A stretch of 53,589 bases of DNA from an uncultured Prevotella sp. (GCA_944321295.1 CALUKU010000023.1:1-53589); one strand, 5' to 3'. Positions 25,884 through 35,430 are shown, numbered from the stretch's first letter. Program-made: numbers and translations. The notes: generated from the sequence alone by a model not told the origin.

Positions 25884-26735
25884 TCATCTCCTGCCGCCGA
25901 AACGGCCTCCGCCACTACGCCCTCCACCGAACGAACCGCCACGGAATCCGCCTCCGCTACGGTTTCCTCCGAACGAGCTTGTGCCTGAAGGACGGCTGAA
26001 GCTGTTTCTGTTGCCGCCGAACGAACTCCTATTGGAATTCTGACGGTTAATGTTATTATTGTCCGGGAACCTGCGGTTAACCGAATTTTGGTTACGGTTA
26101 AACCTGCTTACGCGGTTATATCTGGCGCCATTGTTCCTGTTGACGCCCGGACGGCTGTGATTAGACGTACCCGTTACGCCGCGGTAAGGCCTGTATACCA
26201 CATGCCAATGGGAAGGATAATACCATCCCCACGGCCTTGACCAGCCGTAAAACCAAGGGTCGTACCACGGGTCATACCATACCCCGGCATACCAATAAGG
26301 ACGGCCGTACCAATAAGGTCCGTAACCATACCATCCGTAATACCACGGGTCGTACCAATAGAAATCGTCATAACGGCTCATACGGCGACTATAAACATAG
26401 TCGTCCTCAGGGTTGTAAGCATAATCGAAGTCGTCGTCGTACATCAGCAAGGAGTCGTTGCCGGCAACATATGCCGTGTCGACCGTAAAATCAATCACGT
26501 CGTTATACGCCGCTGCCGAATCAAGCATGAAGTATTGACTGGCGAACTGCCCTCTGCGGTTATATTCGTCAACATCCCTTAAAGGAGCATTGCCGACGTA
26601 GCCGACGGGAATGTCAATCTCCTGCCTCTGCTCGGCCTTATCGACCTTTTTCGGAATAAAATACATGTCATCTTGTGCGAAAGCGCACAACGACACAAAA
26701 CCTGACAAAATAGAAATGAGAACTATCTTTTTCAT
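25884..26735 (-). CDS. Secreted low-complexity Trp/Tyr/Gly-rich protein
   Basis: The signal peptide is MKKIVLISILSGFVSLCAFA, cut before QDD. After an acidic region come about 60 residues very rich in Trp, Tyr, Pro and Gly (YWYDPWYYGWYGYGPYWYG), then an Asn/Arg-rich stretch, then a Gly/Arg tail (FGGGRSGGGRFGGRR). No enzyme motif is visible. Proteins of this layout recur in Bacteroidetes without known function; the aromatic block could bind carbohydrate or aggregate. ATG 26735 is preferred because GGGAGG lies about 9 nt upstream; ATG 26756 is also in frame. Confidence 0.75.
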   Translation of the reverse strand: MKKIVLISILSGFVSLCAFAQDDMYFIPKKVDKAEQRQEIDIPVGYVGNAPLRDVDEYNRRGQFASQYFMLDSAAAYNDVIDFTVDTAYVAGNDSLLMYDDDFDYAYNPEDDYVYSRRMSRYDDFYWYDPWYYGWYGYGPYWYGRPYWYAGVWYDPWYDPWFYGWSRPWGWYYPSHWHVVYRPYRGVTGTSNHSRPGVNRNNGARYNRVSRFNRNQNSVNRRFPDNNNINRQNSNRSSFGGNRNSFSRPSGTSSFGGNRSGGGFRGGSFGGGRSGGGRFGGRR

Positions 26736-26843
26736 ATCATTTACCTCCCTATTCATGATTAATCACGCTACAAAAATAACACTTTGCTCATTGCAAAAAT
26801 ACGGAAAAACCCTAAACGGTTATAGGTTTTTCCCTAAATTTTA

Positions 26844-26851
26844 TACATTTG
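26844..26851 (+). promoter_or_regulatory. -7 element of the prmA promoter
   Basis: TACATTTG fits TAnnTTTG and lies 19 bp before the prmA ATG, implying a very short leader. The -33 box is weak. Confidence 0.5.
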
Positions 26852-26870
26852 CAGAACAAATTAACATGTT

Positions 26871-27761
26871 ATGAAATATATTGAAGCAAAATTCACCATA
26901 ACCGCCAAAGACGGTAGCGAGATAAAGGATGACGCACTGCTGCAAACGGCCAAGGATCTTTTGTGCGGTTGCGCAGGAGAATGTGGTTTCGAGTCGTTCC
27001 AAGAAGACGGCAACATCGTTTACGGATACGTGCAGGAAACCGTTTTCGATAAAGAAACGCTTGACGCTAACGTAAGCTGTTTCCCGATAGACGGCATAAA
27101 AATAACTTACTCAACGCAAGAAGCCGAATATAAAAACTGGAACGAGGCATGGGAAAACGCGGGATTTGAGCCTATCACGATACCGGGCAAATGCGTCATT
27201 CACGACACGATAAACCGGCCTGCCGCCATAGACAACGGCATGCTTGACATTACAATCGACGCGAAACAGGCTTTCGGCACGGGCAACCACGAAACAACGT
27301 TCATGATAATAAACGAATTGTTCGACATGGAGATTGAGGCAAAATCCGTGCTTGACTGCGGTTGCGGCACAGGCATACTGTCAATAGTCGCATCGAAACT
27401 TAATGCGGAGAAAGTTACGGCCTACGACATTGACGAATGGAGCGTGAAGAACACCATGCATAATTGCGAGGTCAACGACGCAGGCAACGTAAACGTCATA
27501 CACGGCGACGCAAGCGTTTTAAGGTCAATAAACACAAAGTTCGACGTCGTTATGGCCAACATAAACAGGAACATCCTTTTGGCGGACATGCCTTCATTCA
27601 AAAAAGTCATGGATAAAAACGCCGTGCTGATAATAAGCGGTTTCTACATGCAAGACGTTGAATATCTGAAAGATAAGGCTGCAGAATTAAACTTAAGGTT
27701 CGTAAAGCGTGAAACGATGAACGACTGGTGTATGCTTAAGTTCATCAATGCTGACGACTAA
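26871..27761 (+). CDS. prmA: Ribosomal protein L11 methyltransferase
   Basis: This SAM-dependent enzyme trimethylates L11. It has an N-terminal substrate domain (about 1-100) and a C-terminal Rossmann methyltransferase with AFGTGNHETT (about 138-147), the SAM loop VLDCGCGTGILSIVASKL (about 163-180), and NINRNILLADM, the variant of the NPP-type motif seen in this family. It has 296 aa. Its last 4 bp overlap the end of the convergent GH25 gene. Confidence 0.93.
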   Translation: MKYIEAKFTITAKDGSEIKDDALLQTAKDLLCGCAGECGFESFQEDGNIVYGYVQETVFDKETLDANVSCFPIDGIKITYSTQEAEYKNWNEAWENAGFEPITIPGKCVIHDTINRPAAIDNGMLDITIDAKQAFGTGNHETTFMIINELFDMEIEAKSVLDCGCGTGILSIVASKLNAEKVTAYDIDEWSVKNTMHNCEVNDAGNVNVIHGDASVLRSINTKFDVVMANINRNILLADMPSFKKVMDKNAVLIISGFYMQDVEYLKDKAAELNLRFVKRETMNDWCMLKFINADD

Positions 27762-28627
27762 TTGCCGATGGTAAGTTTGCGCAAGTCGTAATAACTACCG
27801 TTGTAAATATTGAAATCAACATACCCCTTTATTCCGGGCAAGCGGCCTGCGTCGGTATGCTGCCAGAACTTCCATTCGCCGGCATACTCAACCTTGTCAA
27901 CATAATAATGGGCTATCCAATAAGGATAATCATCGAAAACCGGATTATCAAGATAGTTCATCTTGAATTTATAGTAGGTGTAAATTATCGGTTTTACATG
28001 GTACCTGTCCTCGACAATGTGCAACCACGTCAGCACGTCGCGCTGGAAATCCTCGACACTGACGTCCTTCGGCTTGTTCTCAATGTCTAAGACGGGAGGC
28101 AGGTCGCCGTCAATCAAGATGACATTATCCAAGAAGAAATAAGCTTGGTCGCGGGCCGACGACTTGTTGCTCCAGAAATGGTAAGCACCACGTATAAACC
28201 CATATTCACGCGCTTGGGTGAAATTCTCCTTAAAGCGCGGGTCGACAATGCTTGTTCCTTCGGTAGCCTTTATCAGGATAAAGCGTATGGGACACTTCTC
28301 TATCATTGCGTTACGCAACAACTCCCAATCAATCTCGCCTTGGTGATGGCTGATGTCTATTCCGTGTATCTCATACCCTTCAGGGTATTTTGCGTCACCA
28401 TACAGCGCACGCCAACGGAAACCGAACGGACCGACGAAAATGTAATAAAAAATCCAGACGTAAAAAACAACGACGAAAAGTCCGCCGACCCACCACGCCC
28501 AGCGTGGATGCCGCCGCACCAGTTTCCTGAAGAAACCGCCACGCACGGCACGGCTGCTCCTGCGGAAGCGCCTCTTACCCGCCGCCGCATTGCCTCGTAA
28601 ACTTCTTGTATTACGTTTCTCCGTCAT
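27758..28627 (-). CDS. Membrane-anchored GH25 muramidase
   Basis: A basic N-terminus and one membrane helix (about 45-67, WWVGGLFVVVFYVWIFYYIF) precede a GH25 lysozyme domain with HGIDISHHQGEIDWELL, RFILIKATEGTSIVDPRF, GAYHFW, PPVLDIENKP (catalytic Asp/Glu region) and FWQHTDAGRLPGIKGYVDFN. The family cleaves the beta-1,4 bond of peptidoglycan glycan strands. The anchor places the enzyme in the periplasm, suggesting a cell-wall remodelling role rather than lysis. It lies downstream of the PPi-PFK gene. Confidence 0.92.
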   Translation of the reverse strand: MTEKRNTRSLRGNAAAGKRRFRRSSRAVRGGFFRKLVRRHPRWAWWVGGLFVVVFYVWIFYYIFVGPFGFRWRALYGDAKYPEGYEIHGIDISHHQGEIDWELLRNAMIEKCPIRFILIKATEGTSIVDPRFKENFTQAREYGFIRGAYHFWSNKSSARDQAYFFLDNVILIDGDLPPVLDIENKPKDVSVEDFQRDVLTWLHIVEDRYHVKPIIYTYYKFKMNYLDNPVFDDYPYWIAHYYVDKVEYAGEWKFWQHTDAGRLPGIKGYVDFNIYNGSYYDLRKLTIGN

Positions 28628-28637
28628 TATTCTAAAT

Positions 28638-28662
28638 AGGGGTGGTTGAATTAACCACCCCT
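28638..28662 (-). terminator. Hairpin between the PPi-PFK and GH25 genes
   Basis: AGGGGTGGTT (28638-28647) pairs with AACCACCCCT (28653-28662) with a 5-nt loop. On the minus strand it follows the pfp stop at 28694; the tail ATTTAG is weak, so it may attenuate rather than stop transcription into the GH25 gene. Confidence 0.5.
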
Positions 28663-28693
28663 ACAAACAGAAATCAATGATTGTTTACTGCTG

Positions 28694-30334
28694 TTATTCC
28701 TGCTCCAAAGCCAATGTTTTGGTGGGCCTGTCGCAAACCTCGGACGGTCCCCAATACTGTATCGGCCCGGGATAAACATAGCAAGTTTCCTTAGCCCACT
28801 GGTCGCGGTTCTTCTCAAGCGTCTTGAACGGTTTACCCTCAAGCTCAACCAAAGCCTTGCGTATAACGGGCTTCATCTCGCCGTTCCTGCGCTCCATGTT
28901 CATCATCATTGTGATTGGCACGCCGCCGGCCTTCCATTCACTTGTAGGCTTCGTCGTGTCCTTAACTATTGCCATGTAACCGGTCTTGCCGTTGGCGATA
29001 AGGTAAGCGGCGCTTGTTCCCAATGCGTAACAATAGTCAGCGTCGAAGTTTGAAGGAGCCGCGCAACGGCCTTCATATCCGAAGAAATGATGCAAAGCAG
29101 AGAACTTGCCGTCATATTTGCCTTCAGCTTTCCACTGAGCCAACTTGGCCTCGCACATGTCAGACAAGAGTTTCTCGGTTTCAATCAACGAAACCTGCAC
29201 GTTTCCGTGAGGATCCCTGTCCAAAGACAGCTGGCGGGCAACGTTTGCGGGAAGCGTAGAGAACGTCTGCTTGTTCTCCTCGCTAAGGTGTGCAAGGATA
29301 TACTCACGCTGCGCAGCGGGGTCAAGTCCCTTGTAATCGTCGCCGTGCGAAGCGAGCAGATCGTTGAGTTCCTCGATGAGCTTGCCTATTGACGGAATGA
29401 ACTCGATCAATCCCTCAGGAATAAGTATCACGCCGAAGTTGTTTCCCTGCGAAGCACGATAAGCAATGACGTCGCATATCTGTTCAACAATCTGGTTGAG
29501 CGTCATGTTCTTAGCCTTAATCTCCTCTGAAACAAGACAGATGTTAGGCTGGCACTGCAGGGCGCATTCCAAGGCGATGTGGCTTGCCGAACGTCCCATC
29601 AGCTTTATGAAGTGCCAATACTTACGGGCCGAGTTGCAGTCGCGCTCGATGTTGCCGATGAGCTCCGAATAAGTCTTAGTAGCGGTATCGAAACCGAAAG
29701 AGGTTTCAATCTGGCTGTTCTTCAAGTCGCCGTCGATTGTCTTCGGGCAACCTATGACCTGCACGCCGTAATTCTTAGCTGCGTAATACTCTGCCAAGAC
29801 ACAAGCGTTAGTGTTAGAGTCGTCGCCGCCGATGATGACAACGGCCTTGATGTTAAGTTCGCGAATAATCTCAAGACCTTTCTCAAACTGCTCAACCTTC
29901 TCCAGCTTGGTGCGGCCTGAACCAATCATGTCGAAGCCGCCGGTATTGCGGTAGTCGTCGATGAAGTCTTCGGTTATCTCAATATACTTATGGTCAACAA
30001 GTCCGCCGGGACCCAATATGAAGCCATAAAGCTTGTTCTCGGGGTTCAGCTTCTTTATAGTATCAAACAAGCCCGTGATGACATTGTGTCCGCCGGGAGC
30101 CTGACCGCCGCTGAGTATCACGCCGACGTTCATTGCCTGATTGTTACCTTCGCTGCTTGCCTCAAACTCAACGATAGGCATGCCGTAAGTGTTGGGGAAG
30201 AGCTTCTTGATATCCTCCTGGTCGTCTACACTTTGTGTCGGTGCGCCTTCTTTTACCTTAACAAAACCTTTAAGAGCTTCCGGCAATTTCGGAACATAAG
30301 CCATACGGGCCTTTTGCAATGCACTTTTTTCCAT
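28694..30334 (-). CDS. pfp: PPi-dependent 6-phosphofructokinase (long form)
   Basis: It phosphorylates fructose 6-phosphate with pyrophosphate, reversibly, in glycolysis and gluconeogenesis. From ATG 30334 it has 546 residues, the long class. [20 protein letters not shown] holds the phosphate-binding loop; GGDDSNTNA and [10 protein letters not shown] are the signatures where an Asp disfavours ATP and selects PPi. [15 protein letters not shown] follows. The open frame continues upstream to 30535, but that part is AT-rich and without protein character, so it is excluded. PPi-PFK is usual in Bacteroidales. Confidence 0.95.
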   Translation of the reverse strand: MEKSALQKARMAYVPKLPEALKGFVKVKEGAPTQSVDDQEDIKKLFPNTYGMPIVEFEASSEGNNQAMNVGVILSGGQAPGGHNVITGLFDTIKKLNPENKLYGFILGPGGLVDHKYIEITEDFIDDYRNTGGFDMIGSGRTKLEKVEQFEKGLEIIRELNIKAVVIIGGDDSNTNACVLAEYYAAKNYGVQVIGCPKTIDGDLKNSQIETSFGFDTATKTYSELIGNIERDCNSARKYWHFIKLMGRSASHIALECALQCQPNICLVSEEIKAKNMTLNQIVEQICDVIAYRASQGNNFGVILIPEGLIEFIPSIGKLIEELNDLLASHGDDYKGLDPAAQREYILAHLSEENKQTFSTLPANVARQLSLDRDPHGNVQVSLIETEKLLSDMCEAKLAQWKAEGKYDGKFSALHHFFGYEGRCAAPSNFDADYCYALGTSAAYLIANGKTGYMAIVKDTTKPTSEWKAGGVPITMMMNMERRNGEMKPVIRKALVELEGKPFKTLEKNRDQWAKETCYVYPGPIQYWGPSEVCDRPTKTLALEQE

Positions 30335-30487
30335 AATAACAAATAATTTATATGAACAAAAAATCGTCTTTTTCGTCTGCAAGTGCAAAAATACGAAATT
30401 TTGCTTACCCAAAGAAGGAAATATGATATTTTGGGAGAAAATAATGTTTTTTTCAACGAAAGAATTGACATTTGTCATTTTATTTTC

Positions 30488-30495
30488 TATCTTTG
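30488..30495 (+). promoter_or_regulatory. -7 element upstream of the 89-aa gene
   Basis: TATCTTTG (30488-30495) matches TAnnTTTG and lies 29 bp before the chosen ATG at 30525. TTGACATTTG at 30465-30474 is the nearest -33-like sequence. Confidence 0.55.
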
Positions 30496-30524
30496 TCAAG
30501 AAAACATTTAGACAAACTATCATC

Positions 30525-30794
30525 ATGGCAAACAAAAGAGAACTTAAAAAGATAATAAACTACATTTGCAGCGACCTTTTTTCGGAGTGCATAGCAGCGT
30601 CATTATACAACGGCAACAAGAAGCTTGACGAGGTAAACGCCATTCTTACGTCAATCCTCATCGTGCAGAGAGAGTATGTCTGCCGCATATCACATCCCGA
30701 GCCGGGCATGCCCGCCAAGGTGTATTTCAAAGACTTGAAAGATAAGTTCAACAAATGCATCATTGAAATAACCGACAACATCGCCAACATCTAA
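30525..30794 (+). CDS. Small conserved hypothetical protein (89 aa)
   Basis: From ATG 30525 the protein is 89 residues, mainly helical: [20 protein letters not shown], then [19 protein letters not shown], then [20 protein letters not shown]. No membrane segment is present. I reject the longer frame from 30423 because the promoter -7 box lies inside it. It resembles short Bacteroidetes proteins of unknown role. It lies 77 bp upstream of the acyltransferase gene and may be co-transcribed with it. Confidence 0.75.
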   Translation: MANKRELKKIINYICSDLFSECIAASLYNGNKKLDEVNAILTSILIVQREYVCRISHPEPGMPAKVYFKDLKDKFNKCIIEITDNIANI

Positions 30795-30871
30795 CCAGCC
30801 CGGGCTGCCGACGGAAAGGCCGCCGCGTGCCGGGCCGTCAACTCCTACGCTGACTACACCTATACAAACAC

Positions 30872-31423
30872 ATGCTTCAGGCTATCTGCAAATGGGTTTT
30901 ATACAAGCGACTGGGCTGGAAAAAAGACATTACCGTCAGACATTCGGACAAATACATCATCTGCCTTGCGCCACACACGAGCAACGTTGACTTCCTATTG
31001 GGCCAGCTGTACATGAGGGCCGAAAGGATGAGGGTCAACTTCCTTATGAAAAAAGAGTGGTTCGCAGGGCCGTTGGGCGCATTGTTCAAAAGGATGGGAG
31101 GCATACCGGTGACCCGCAACTCCCATACCAACATGACCGACGCCTTGGCCGAAACGGCCATGAAGGCCCGCACCTTCTGCCTCTGCATAACCCCGGAAGG
31201 CACAAGGTCGCTCAACCCCGACTGGAAAAAAGGGTTTTACTACATTGCCCTTAAGGCCCGTATCCCAATCCTTTTATACGGGCTGGATTACGAGCGTAAG
31301 CTCATACAATGCACCAAAAGCATTATTCCCTGCGGCGACATTGAAAAAGACATGGCCGAGATAAAGGAATATTTTAAGGACTTCAAGGGGCTGCACCCTG
31401 AAAAATTCTCCACAGGCAACTGA
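30872..31423 (+). CDS. PlsC-like acyltransferase
   Basis: This 183-residue protein is of the 1-acylglycerol-3-phosphate acyltransferase family. Motif I is HTSNVDFLLG (HX4D, about 32-41), motif II includes MKKEWFAGPLGALFKRMGG (about 59-77), and motif III is ITPEGTRSLNPDWKKGF (about 109-125), with the acceptor phosphate-binding EGTR. The family acylates lysophospholipid or related lipids at the membrane; the exact acceptor is uncertain. The stop is 2 bp before the next gene. Confidence 0.9.
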   Translation: MLQAICKWVLYKRLGWKKDITVRHSDKYIICLAPHTSNVDFLLGQLYMRAERMRVNFLMKKEWFAGPLGALFKRMGGIPVTRNSHTNMTDALAETAMKARTFCLCITPEGTRSLNPDWKKGFYYIALKARIPILLYGLDYERKLIQCTKSIIPCGDIEKDMAEIKEYFKDFKGLHPEKFSTGN

Positions 31424-31425
31424 TT

Positions 31426-34050
31426 ATGCAAAAGAACATCCCACTACTGCTGCTATGCCTCTTGCTGACGGCATGCGGCACCCATCGTCATATCATCTCA
31501 CAAAAGCCAGGCCCGAAACCTGGTAAGGAAACTAAGGTAAGGCGCGAAAACATCGAATACAGAGGCCTGCCATGGGTAGAGAACATATCGAAGCCCATAA
31601 GGATAACCCGCGGCCTGCAGAACAAGCACCTGGCCGTATGGGCGAGCCACGGCAGGTATTACAACCAGAAGAGGGAGCGGTGGGAATGGCAGCGCCCCAA
31701 CATGTTCTGCACGAACGAGGACCTCTTCACGCAGACCATCGTCGTGCCGTACCTTATACCCATGCTTGAGAACGCCGGGGCGACGGTGTTCACCCCCCGC
31801 GAACGCGACTGGCAGAAGAATGAGATAATAATAGATAACGACGACAAGCTGCGCCTGCCCTACTACACCGAAATCAACCTGCACGGCAGATGGAGGAGCG
31901 CCGGCATGAAAGGCTTTGCCGCCGGCGATGCTCCTTATGACGACCGCACCAACCCTTTCACCGAAGGCACCACACGCATGGCCGAGGCTTCGCCCGCAGC
32001 CGAGTGCGAGATATCATACCAGCCGAGATTCACGCAGGGCGGATGCTACGCCGTGTACGTAAGCTATCCCACACATAAGGAGAGCGTGCCAGACGCGCGC
32101 TACATCGTCTACCACCAAGGGCGGCGCACGGTGTTCAGCGTCAACCAGCGCATGGGCGGCGGCACGTGGGTTTACCTCGGGACGTTCGACTTCGACCCTG
32201 GATGCACGTCAGACAACCGCGTCGTGCTGACTAACGAAAGCGCATACCAGGGCGTCGTCACGGCCGACGCCGTGCGCTTCGGCGGTGGCATGGGCCTCGT
32301 CAGCCGCGGCGGCAGCACGAGCGGACTGCCGAAATGCCTCGAGGGGGCGCGCTACTACGCCCAATGGGCGGGGGCGCCCGAAAACGTCTACCGTGCCAAA
32401 GACGGCGAAGACGACTATAAGGAAGACATTTACTCACGCCCATACATGGCCAACTGGCTGGCGGGAGGCTCGTGCTTCGCGCCGGGCAGCGACGGCCTCG
32501 GCGTGCCCATAGAACTGGCCCTGGCCGTGCACAGCGACGCCGGCTACGCCAAGGACTTCTCGTCAATCATTGGCTCGCTGGCCATCTGCACCACGGGCAC
32601 CAACGGCGGACTGCTGGCCACGGGCCTATCGCGCCAGAACTCGAAAAGCCTTGCCGGCGACATTCTCAACGGTCTGCAGCGCGACATCATAAAGACTTAC
32701 GGCAGATGGAACAAGCGCTACCTATACGACCGCAACTACGCCGAAACGAGATGTCCCGTAATGCCGTCGGCGATAATCGAAACCATGTCACACCAGAACT
32801 TTCCCGACATGGCCATGGGCCACGACCCCGACTTCAAGTTCACCGTGGCGCGCAGCCTATACAAGTCGATACTGCGCTTCAACTCCGAGATGCACGGCAA
32901 GCCCTACGTCGTGGCGCCGCTGTCGCCTGCCAACGTCTGCGTAGACTTCGCCGCCGGCGACACCGTCATCCTCAGGTGGGACGCATGCCCCGACGCCGCC
33001 GAGCCTACCGCCATGCCTACGTCATACATCCTCTATACGGCCATCGACGGCTACGGCTTCGACAACGGCATAAGGGTGAACGGCACGGCCTGCAAGATAA
33101 AGCTAATGCCCGACATGCTCTACAGCTTCAAGGTAAGCGCCGTCAACGACGGCGGCGAGAGCTTCCCCTCGGCGGTTGTTTCGGCGGCCTACACGCCCGG
33201 CGCCGCCGAAACGGTGCTCATCGTCGACGGTTTCCAGCGGCTGTCGGGCCCGGCAATGATCAACAACGGCGACAGCCAGGGCTTCATGCTCGACGCCGAC
33301 CCTGGCGTAAGCTTCGGCAAGACGCTCGGCTACTGCGGCCGGCAGGTGTGCTTCGATAAGACTAAGGCCGGCGCCGAGGGGCCCGGCTCGCTGGGCTACA
33401 GCAGCAACGAGCTTGAGGGGCACATCATCATGGGCAACGAGTTCAACTACGTAAGGACGCACGCCGAGGCCATGATGGGCGCGAAGAGATACAACATCGT
33501 CAGCTGCTCGAAATACGCCCTCGGCCGGCACGTCACCGACCTTGATAAATACGGGTGCATAGACATCATCCTCGGTCTTGAGAAGGACGACGGCCACTCG
33601 CTCAGGCGCTACAAGACGTTCACGCCCGCCATGATGTCGCTGCTTGAGGAATACGCCCGGCGCGGCGGCAACATCATCGCGAGCGGCGCCTACGTAGGCA
33701 GCGACATGACATCGGCCGGTGAGGCCGGATTCCTTGAGGACGTGCTCCACGTCAAGGCGCTCGGCGCCGGACGCCCCGGAGCCGACGGCACGATTAACGG
33801 CATGGGCACCACGTTCGACATATACACGCGCCCCAACCAGTGGCACTACGCCGCCACCACCGTAGACGCCCTCGCCCCGGTGGACAAGGCCTTCAGCGTG
33901 ATGACCGACTGCGACGGCCGATCAGTGTGCGTGGCCTACGACTGCCGCGGCGGCCGCACGTTCACCATGGGCTTCCCCTTTGAGTGCATAACGTCGCCCA
34001 AGAAGCGCTCGGCGATAATGAAGGGCGTGCTCGACTTTATTTTCAAGTGA
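31426..34050 (+). CDS. Large lipoprotein with N-acetylmuramoyl-L-alanine amidase-like and golvesin-like domains
   Basis: A lipoprotein signal (MQKNIPLLLLCLLLTAC, Cys17) leads an 874-residue protein. The amidase_3-like fold appears split: VWASHGRYYN (about 70-79) near the start, then ELALAVHSDAGYAKD (about 362-376) and SAIIETMSHQNFPDM (about 447-461) carry the likely zinc His and catalytic Glu. A golvesin-type beta domain is inserted between them (about 190-285). Beyond 500 come a fibronectin-III-like region (LRWDACPDAAEPTAMP) and a ~270-residue C-terminal domain. Such proteins are sometimes labelled xanthan lyase; the sequence supports cell-wall amidase better. It lies 2 bp after the acyltransferase gene. 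Confidence 0.8.
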   Translation: MQKNIPLLLLCLLLTACGTHRHIISQKPGPKPGKETKVRRENIEYRGLPWVENISKPIRITRGLQNKHLAVWASHGRYYNQKRERWEWQRPNMFCTNEDLFTQTIVVPYLIPMLENAGATVFTPRERDWQKNEIIIDNDDKLRLPYYTEINLHGRWRSAGMKGFAAGDAPYDDRTNPFTEGTTRMAEASPAAECEISYQPRFTQGGCYAVYVSYPTHKESVPDARYIVYHQGRRTVFSVNQRMGGGTWVYLGTFDFDPGCTSDNRVVLTNESAYQGVVTADAVRFGGGMGLVSRGGSTSGLPKCLEGARYYAQWAGAPENVYRAKDGEDDYKEDIYSRPYMANWLAGGSCFAPGSDGLGVPIELALAVHSDAGYAKDFSSIIGSLAICTTGTNGGLLATGLSRQNSKSLAGDILNGLQRDIIKTYGRWNKRYLYDRNYAETRCPVMPSAIIETMSHQNFPDMAMGHDPDFKFTVARSLYKSILRFNSEMHGKPYVVAPLSPANVCVDFAAGDTVILRWDACPDAAEPTAMPTSYILYTAIDGYGFDNGIRVNGTACKIKLMPDMLYSFKVSAVNDGGESFPSAVVSAAYTPGAAETVLIVDGFQRLSGPAMINNGDSQGFMLDADPGVSFGKTLGYCGRQVCFDKTKAGAEGPGSLGYSSNELEGHIIMGNEFNYVRTHAEAMMGAKRYNIVSCSKYALGRHVTDLDKYGCIDIILGLEKDDGHSLRRYKTFTPAMMSLLEEYARRGGNIIASGAYVGSDMTSAGEAGFLEDVLHVKALGAGRPGADGTINGMGTTFDIYTRPNQWHYAATTVDALAPVDKAFSVMTDCDGRSVCVAYDCRGGRTFTMGFPFECITSPKKRSAIMKGVLDFIFK

Positions 34051-34068
34051 AAGCGAAAAAGGTAAAAG

Positions 34069-34287
34069 TACGTCAGTTCGGTATAAGACTTATTTACTTG
34101 TAAACATTTTAAACAACCACCGTAGGGACATAATTTATTATGTCCGCACGTTCTGTAAAGAACGTTTTTATGTACAAAATCAACTAAAATACGCCTCTTC
34201 GCGGCTAAGGATACGATTGCGTCTTAATGGTGCAATCTTCAGAATTATGTCCCTACTCTGGCTGTTTACTTATATCGGACTCACGTT
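34069..34287. mobile_element. MITE-like element, copy B (219 bp, inverted relative to copy A)
   Basis: The outer repeats are TACGTCAGTTCGGTATAAG (34069-34087) and CTTATATCGGACTCACGTT (34269-34287). The core is 34122-34256 with GTAGGGACATAATT ends. Its reverse complement matches copy A across the whole core with only a few differences. It sits 19 bp downstream of the amidase gene. Confidence 0.75.
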
Positions 34288-34420
34288 AAAAGTGAAAAGT
34301 CCTACGGCTTTACGCATTACGGTAAGACCCATCGATTTTTTACTTTCACCTTTTTATCACCTTTTGCTTTTTTACCCTTTTACTCTTTTACCTTTTTACT
34401 TTTTTATGAAAAATATTTCC
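34288..34420. other. Pyrimidine-rich low-complexity tract
   Basis: Between the MITE and the WYL gene the plus strand is dominated by repeated CTTTTTAC, CCTTTTGC and CTTTTACC-like units (34337-34406). A related GTGAAAAGTGAAAAATG vocabulary occurs at 37.80 and 40.74 kb. There is no gene here. CATCTTTG (34452-34459), a -7-like box, lies just upstream of the WYL start. Confidence 0.5.
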
Positions 34421-34489
34421 GCCGGCGACATCTTTTGTCGCTAAGATTTGCCATCTTTGCCTCCGTAAACATTAAACACGCTAACCACC

Positions 34490-35404
34490 ATGAGCAAACA
34501 AGTAGAAGGAATGAGGCGTATGCTGCTCATATTAAATAAGGTGAGGCAGACGGGACGGTTCATACCGAAAGACGAACTGCTCGACTACGTCAACCACTGC
34601 ATGGACGACAGGTACGGCTACTCACGCATAACGGCAAGGACCCTCGAGCGCGACCTTGACGACATAGACGAGTTCTTCGGCACAAGAATATCATACAACA
34701 GGACGAAGCGGGGCTACTTCATCCGCGACGACTACAGCTCATACGACGAGCGGATAAGCGAGCTGATGATGAACTTCGACCTCATCAACGCCATCGACCG
34801 CGACGCAAACCTCTCCACCTTCGTCCTGGCCGAGCACCACCGCCCGCGGTACAGCGAATGGCTGATACCGCTGGTGCGGGCCATACGTGGGCTGCACCCC
34901 GTGAGCTTCAGCTACGTTGACTACCGCAACGACTGCCGCGAAAAGCCGTTCAGCGTAAATCCCCACTACCTTAAGGAGTCTAACCGCCGCTGGTATCTGC
35001 TGGCTTACGACGGCAGCGTGATGAAGACCTTCGGCGTTGACCGCATACGCCGACTTACGACTGACGACTCACGGACGTTCAGACGCGACACAAGCATAAA
35101 CGTCAGCGAACTATACAAGGACTGCTACGGCCTGTGGAACGACCCGTCGATACCCGTCGAATACATCGAACTGCGCTACGACGCCCTTGACGGACGCTTC
35201 GTAAAGTCTGACCCAATACACCATTCGCAGCGCATACTTGCCGACACGCCGGACGAACTGCGCATAGCCCTGCGCCTGCGCATAACCAACGACTTCGTGA
35301 TGGAGCTGCTGTCGCGCAGCCGCTCGCTCGAAGTGATAAAGCCGCAACACCTGCGCGAGCGCATACGCCGCGTCTACGAAGAGGCGCTCAGGCGCAACTC
35401 TTAA
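34490..35404 (+). CDS. WYL-domain transcriptional regulator
   Basis: This 304-residue protein has an N-terminal winged-helix region (about 5-75: MRRMLLILNKVRQTGRFIPK, ITARTLERDLDDIDEFFG), a WYL domain (about 125-200: LHPVSFSYVDYR, NPHYLKESNRRWYLLAYDG, TFGVDRIRRL), and a WCX-type C-terminal extension. WYL regulators sense ligands, often nucleic acids or nucleotides, and are frequent beside phage-defence genes. Here it is followed by a 22-bp array and a GIY-YIG protein. The target is unknown. Confidence 0.92.
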   Translation: MSKQVEGMRRMLLILNKVRQTGRFIPKDELLDYVNHCMDDRYGYSRITARTLERDLDDIDEFFGTRISYNRTKRGYFIRDDYSSYDERISELMMNFDLINAIDRDANLSTFVLAEHHRPRYSEWLIPLVRAIRGLHPVSFSYVDYRNDCREKPFSVNPHYLKESNRRWYLLAYDGSVMKTFGVDRIRRLTTDDSRTFRRDTSINVSELYKDCYGLWNDPSIPVEYIELRYDALDGRFVKSDPIHHSQRILADTPDELRIALRLRITNDFVMELLSRSRSLEVIKPQHLRERIRRVYEEALRRNS

Positions 35405-35430
35405 AAGTAGGCCTTGAGCACACCGTTTAT

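Noticed and set aside
30335-30535. 67-residue N-terminal extension of the PPi-PFK frame
   Set aside because: AT-rich, without family similarity, and it overlaps the divergent promoter region. ATG 30334 gives the usual N-terminus.
32472-33846. Long frames (295 and 247 codons) over the amidase gene
   Set aside because: Both overlap the supported lipoprotein amidase. Arg/His-rich or Val/Ala-rich translations are typical of shifted or antisense frames in GC-rich DNA.
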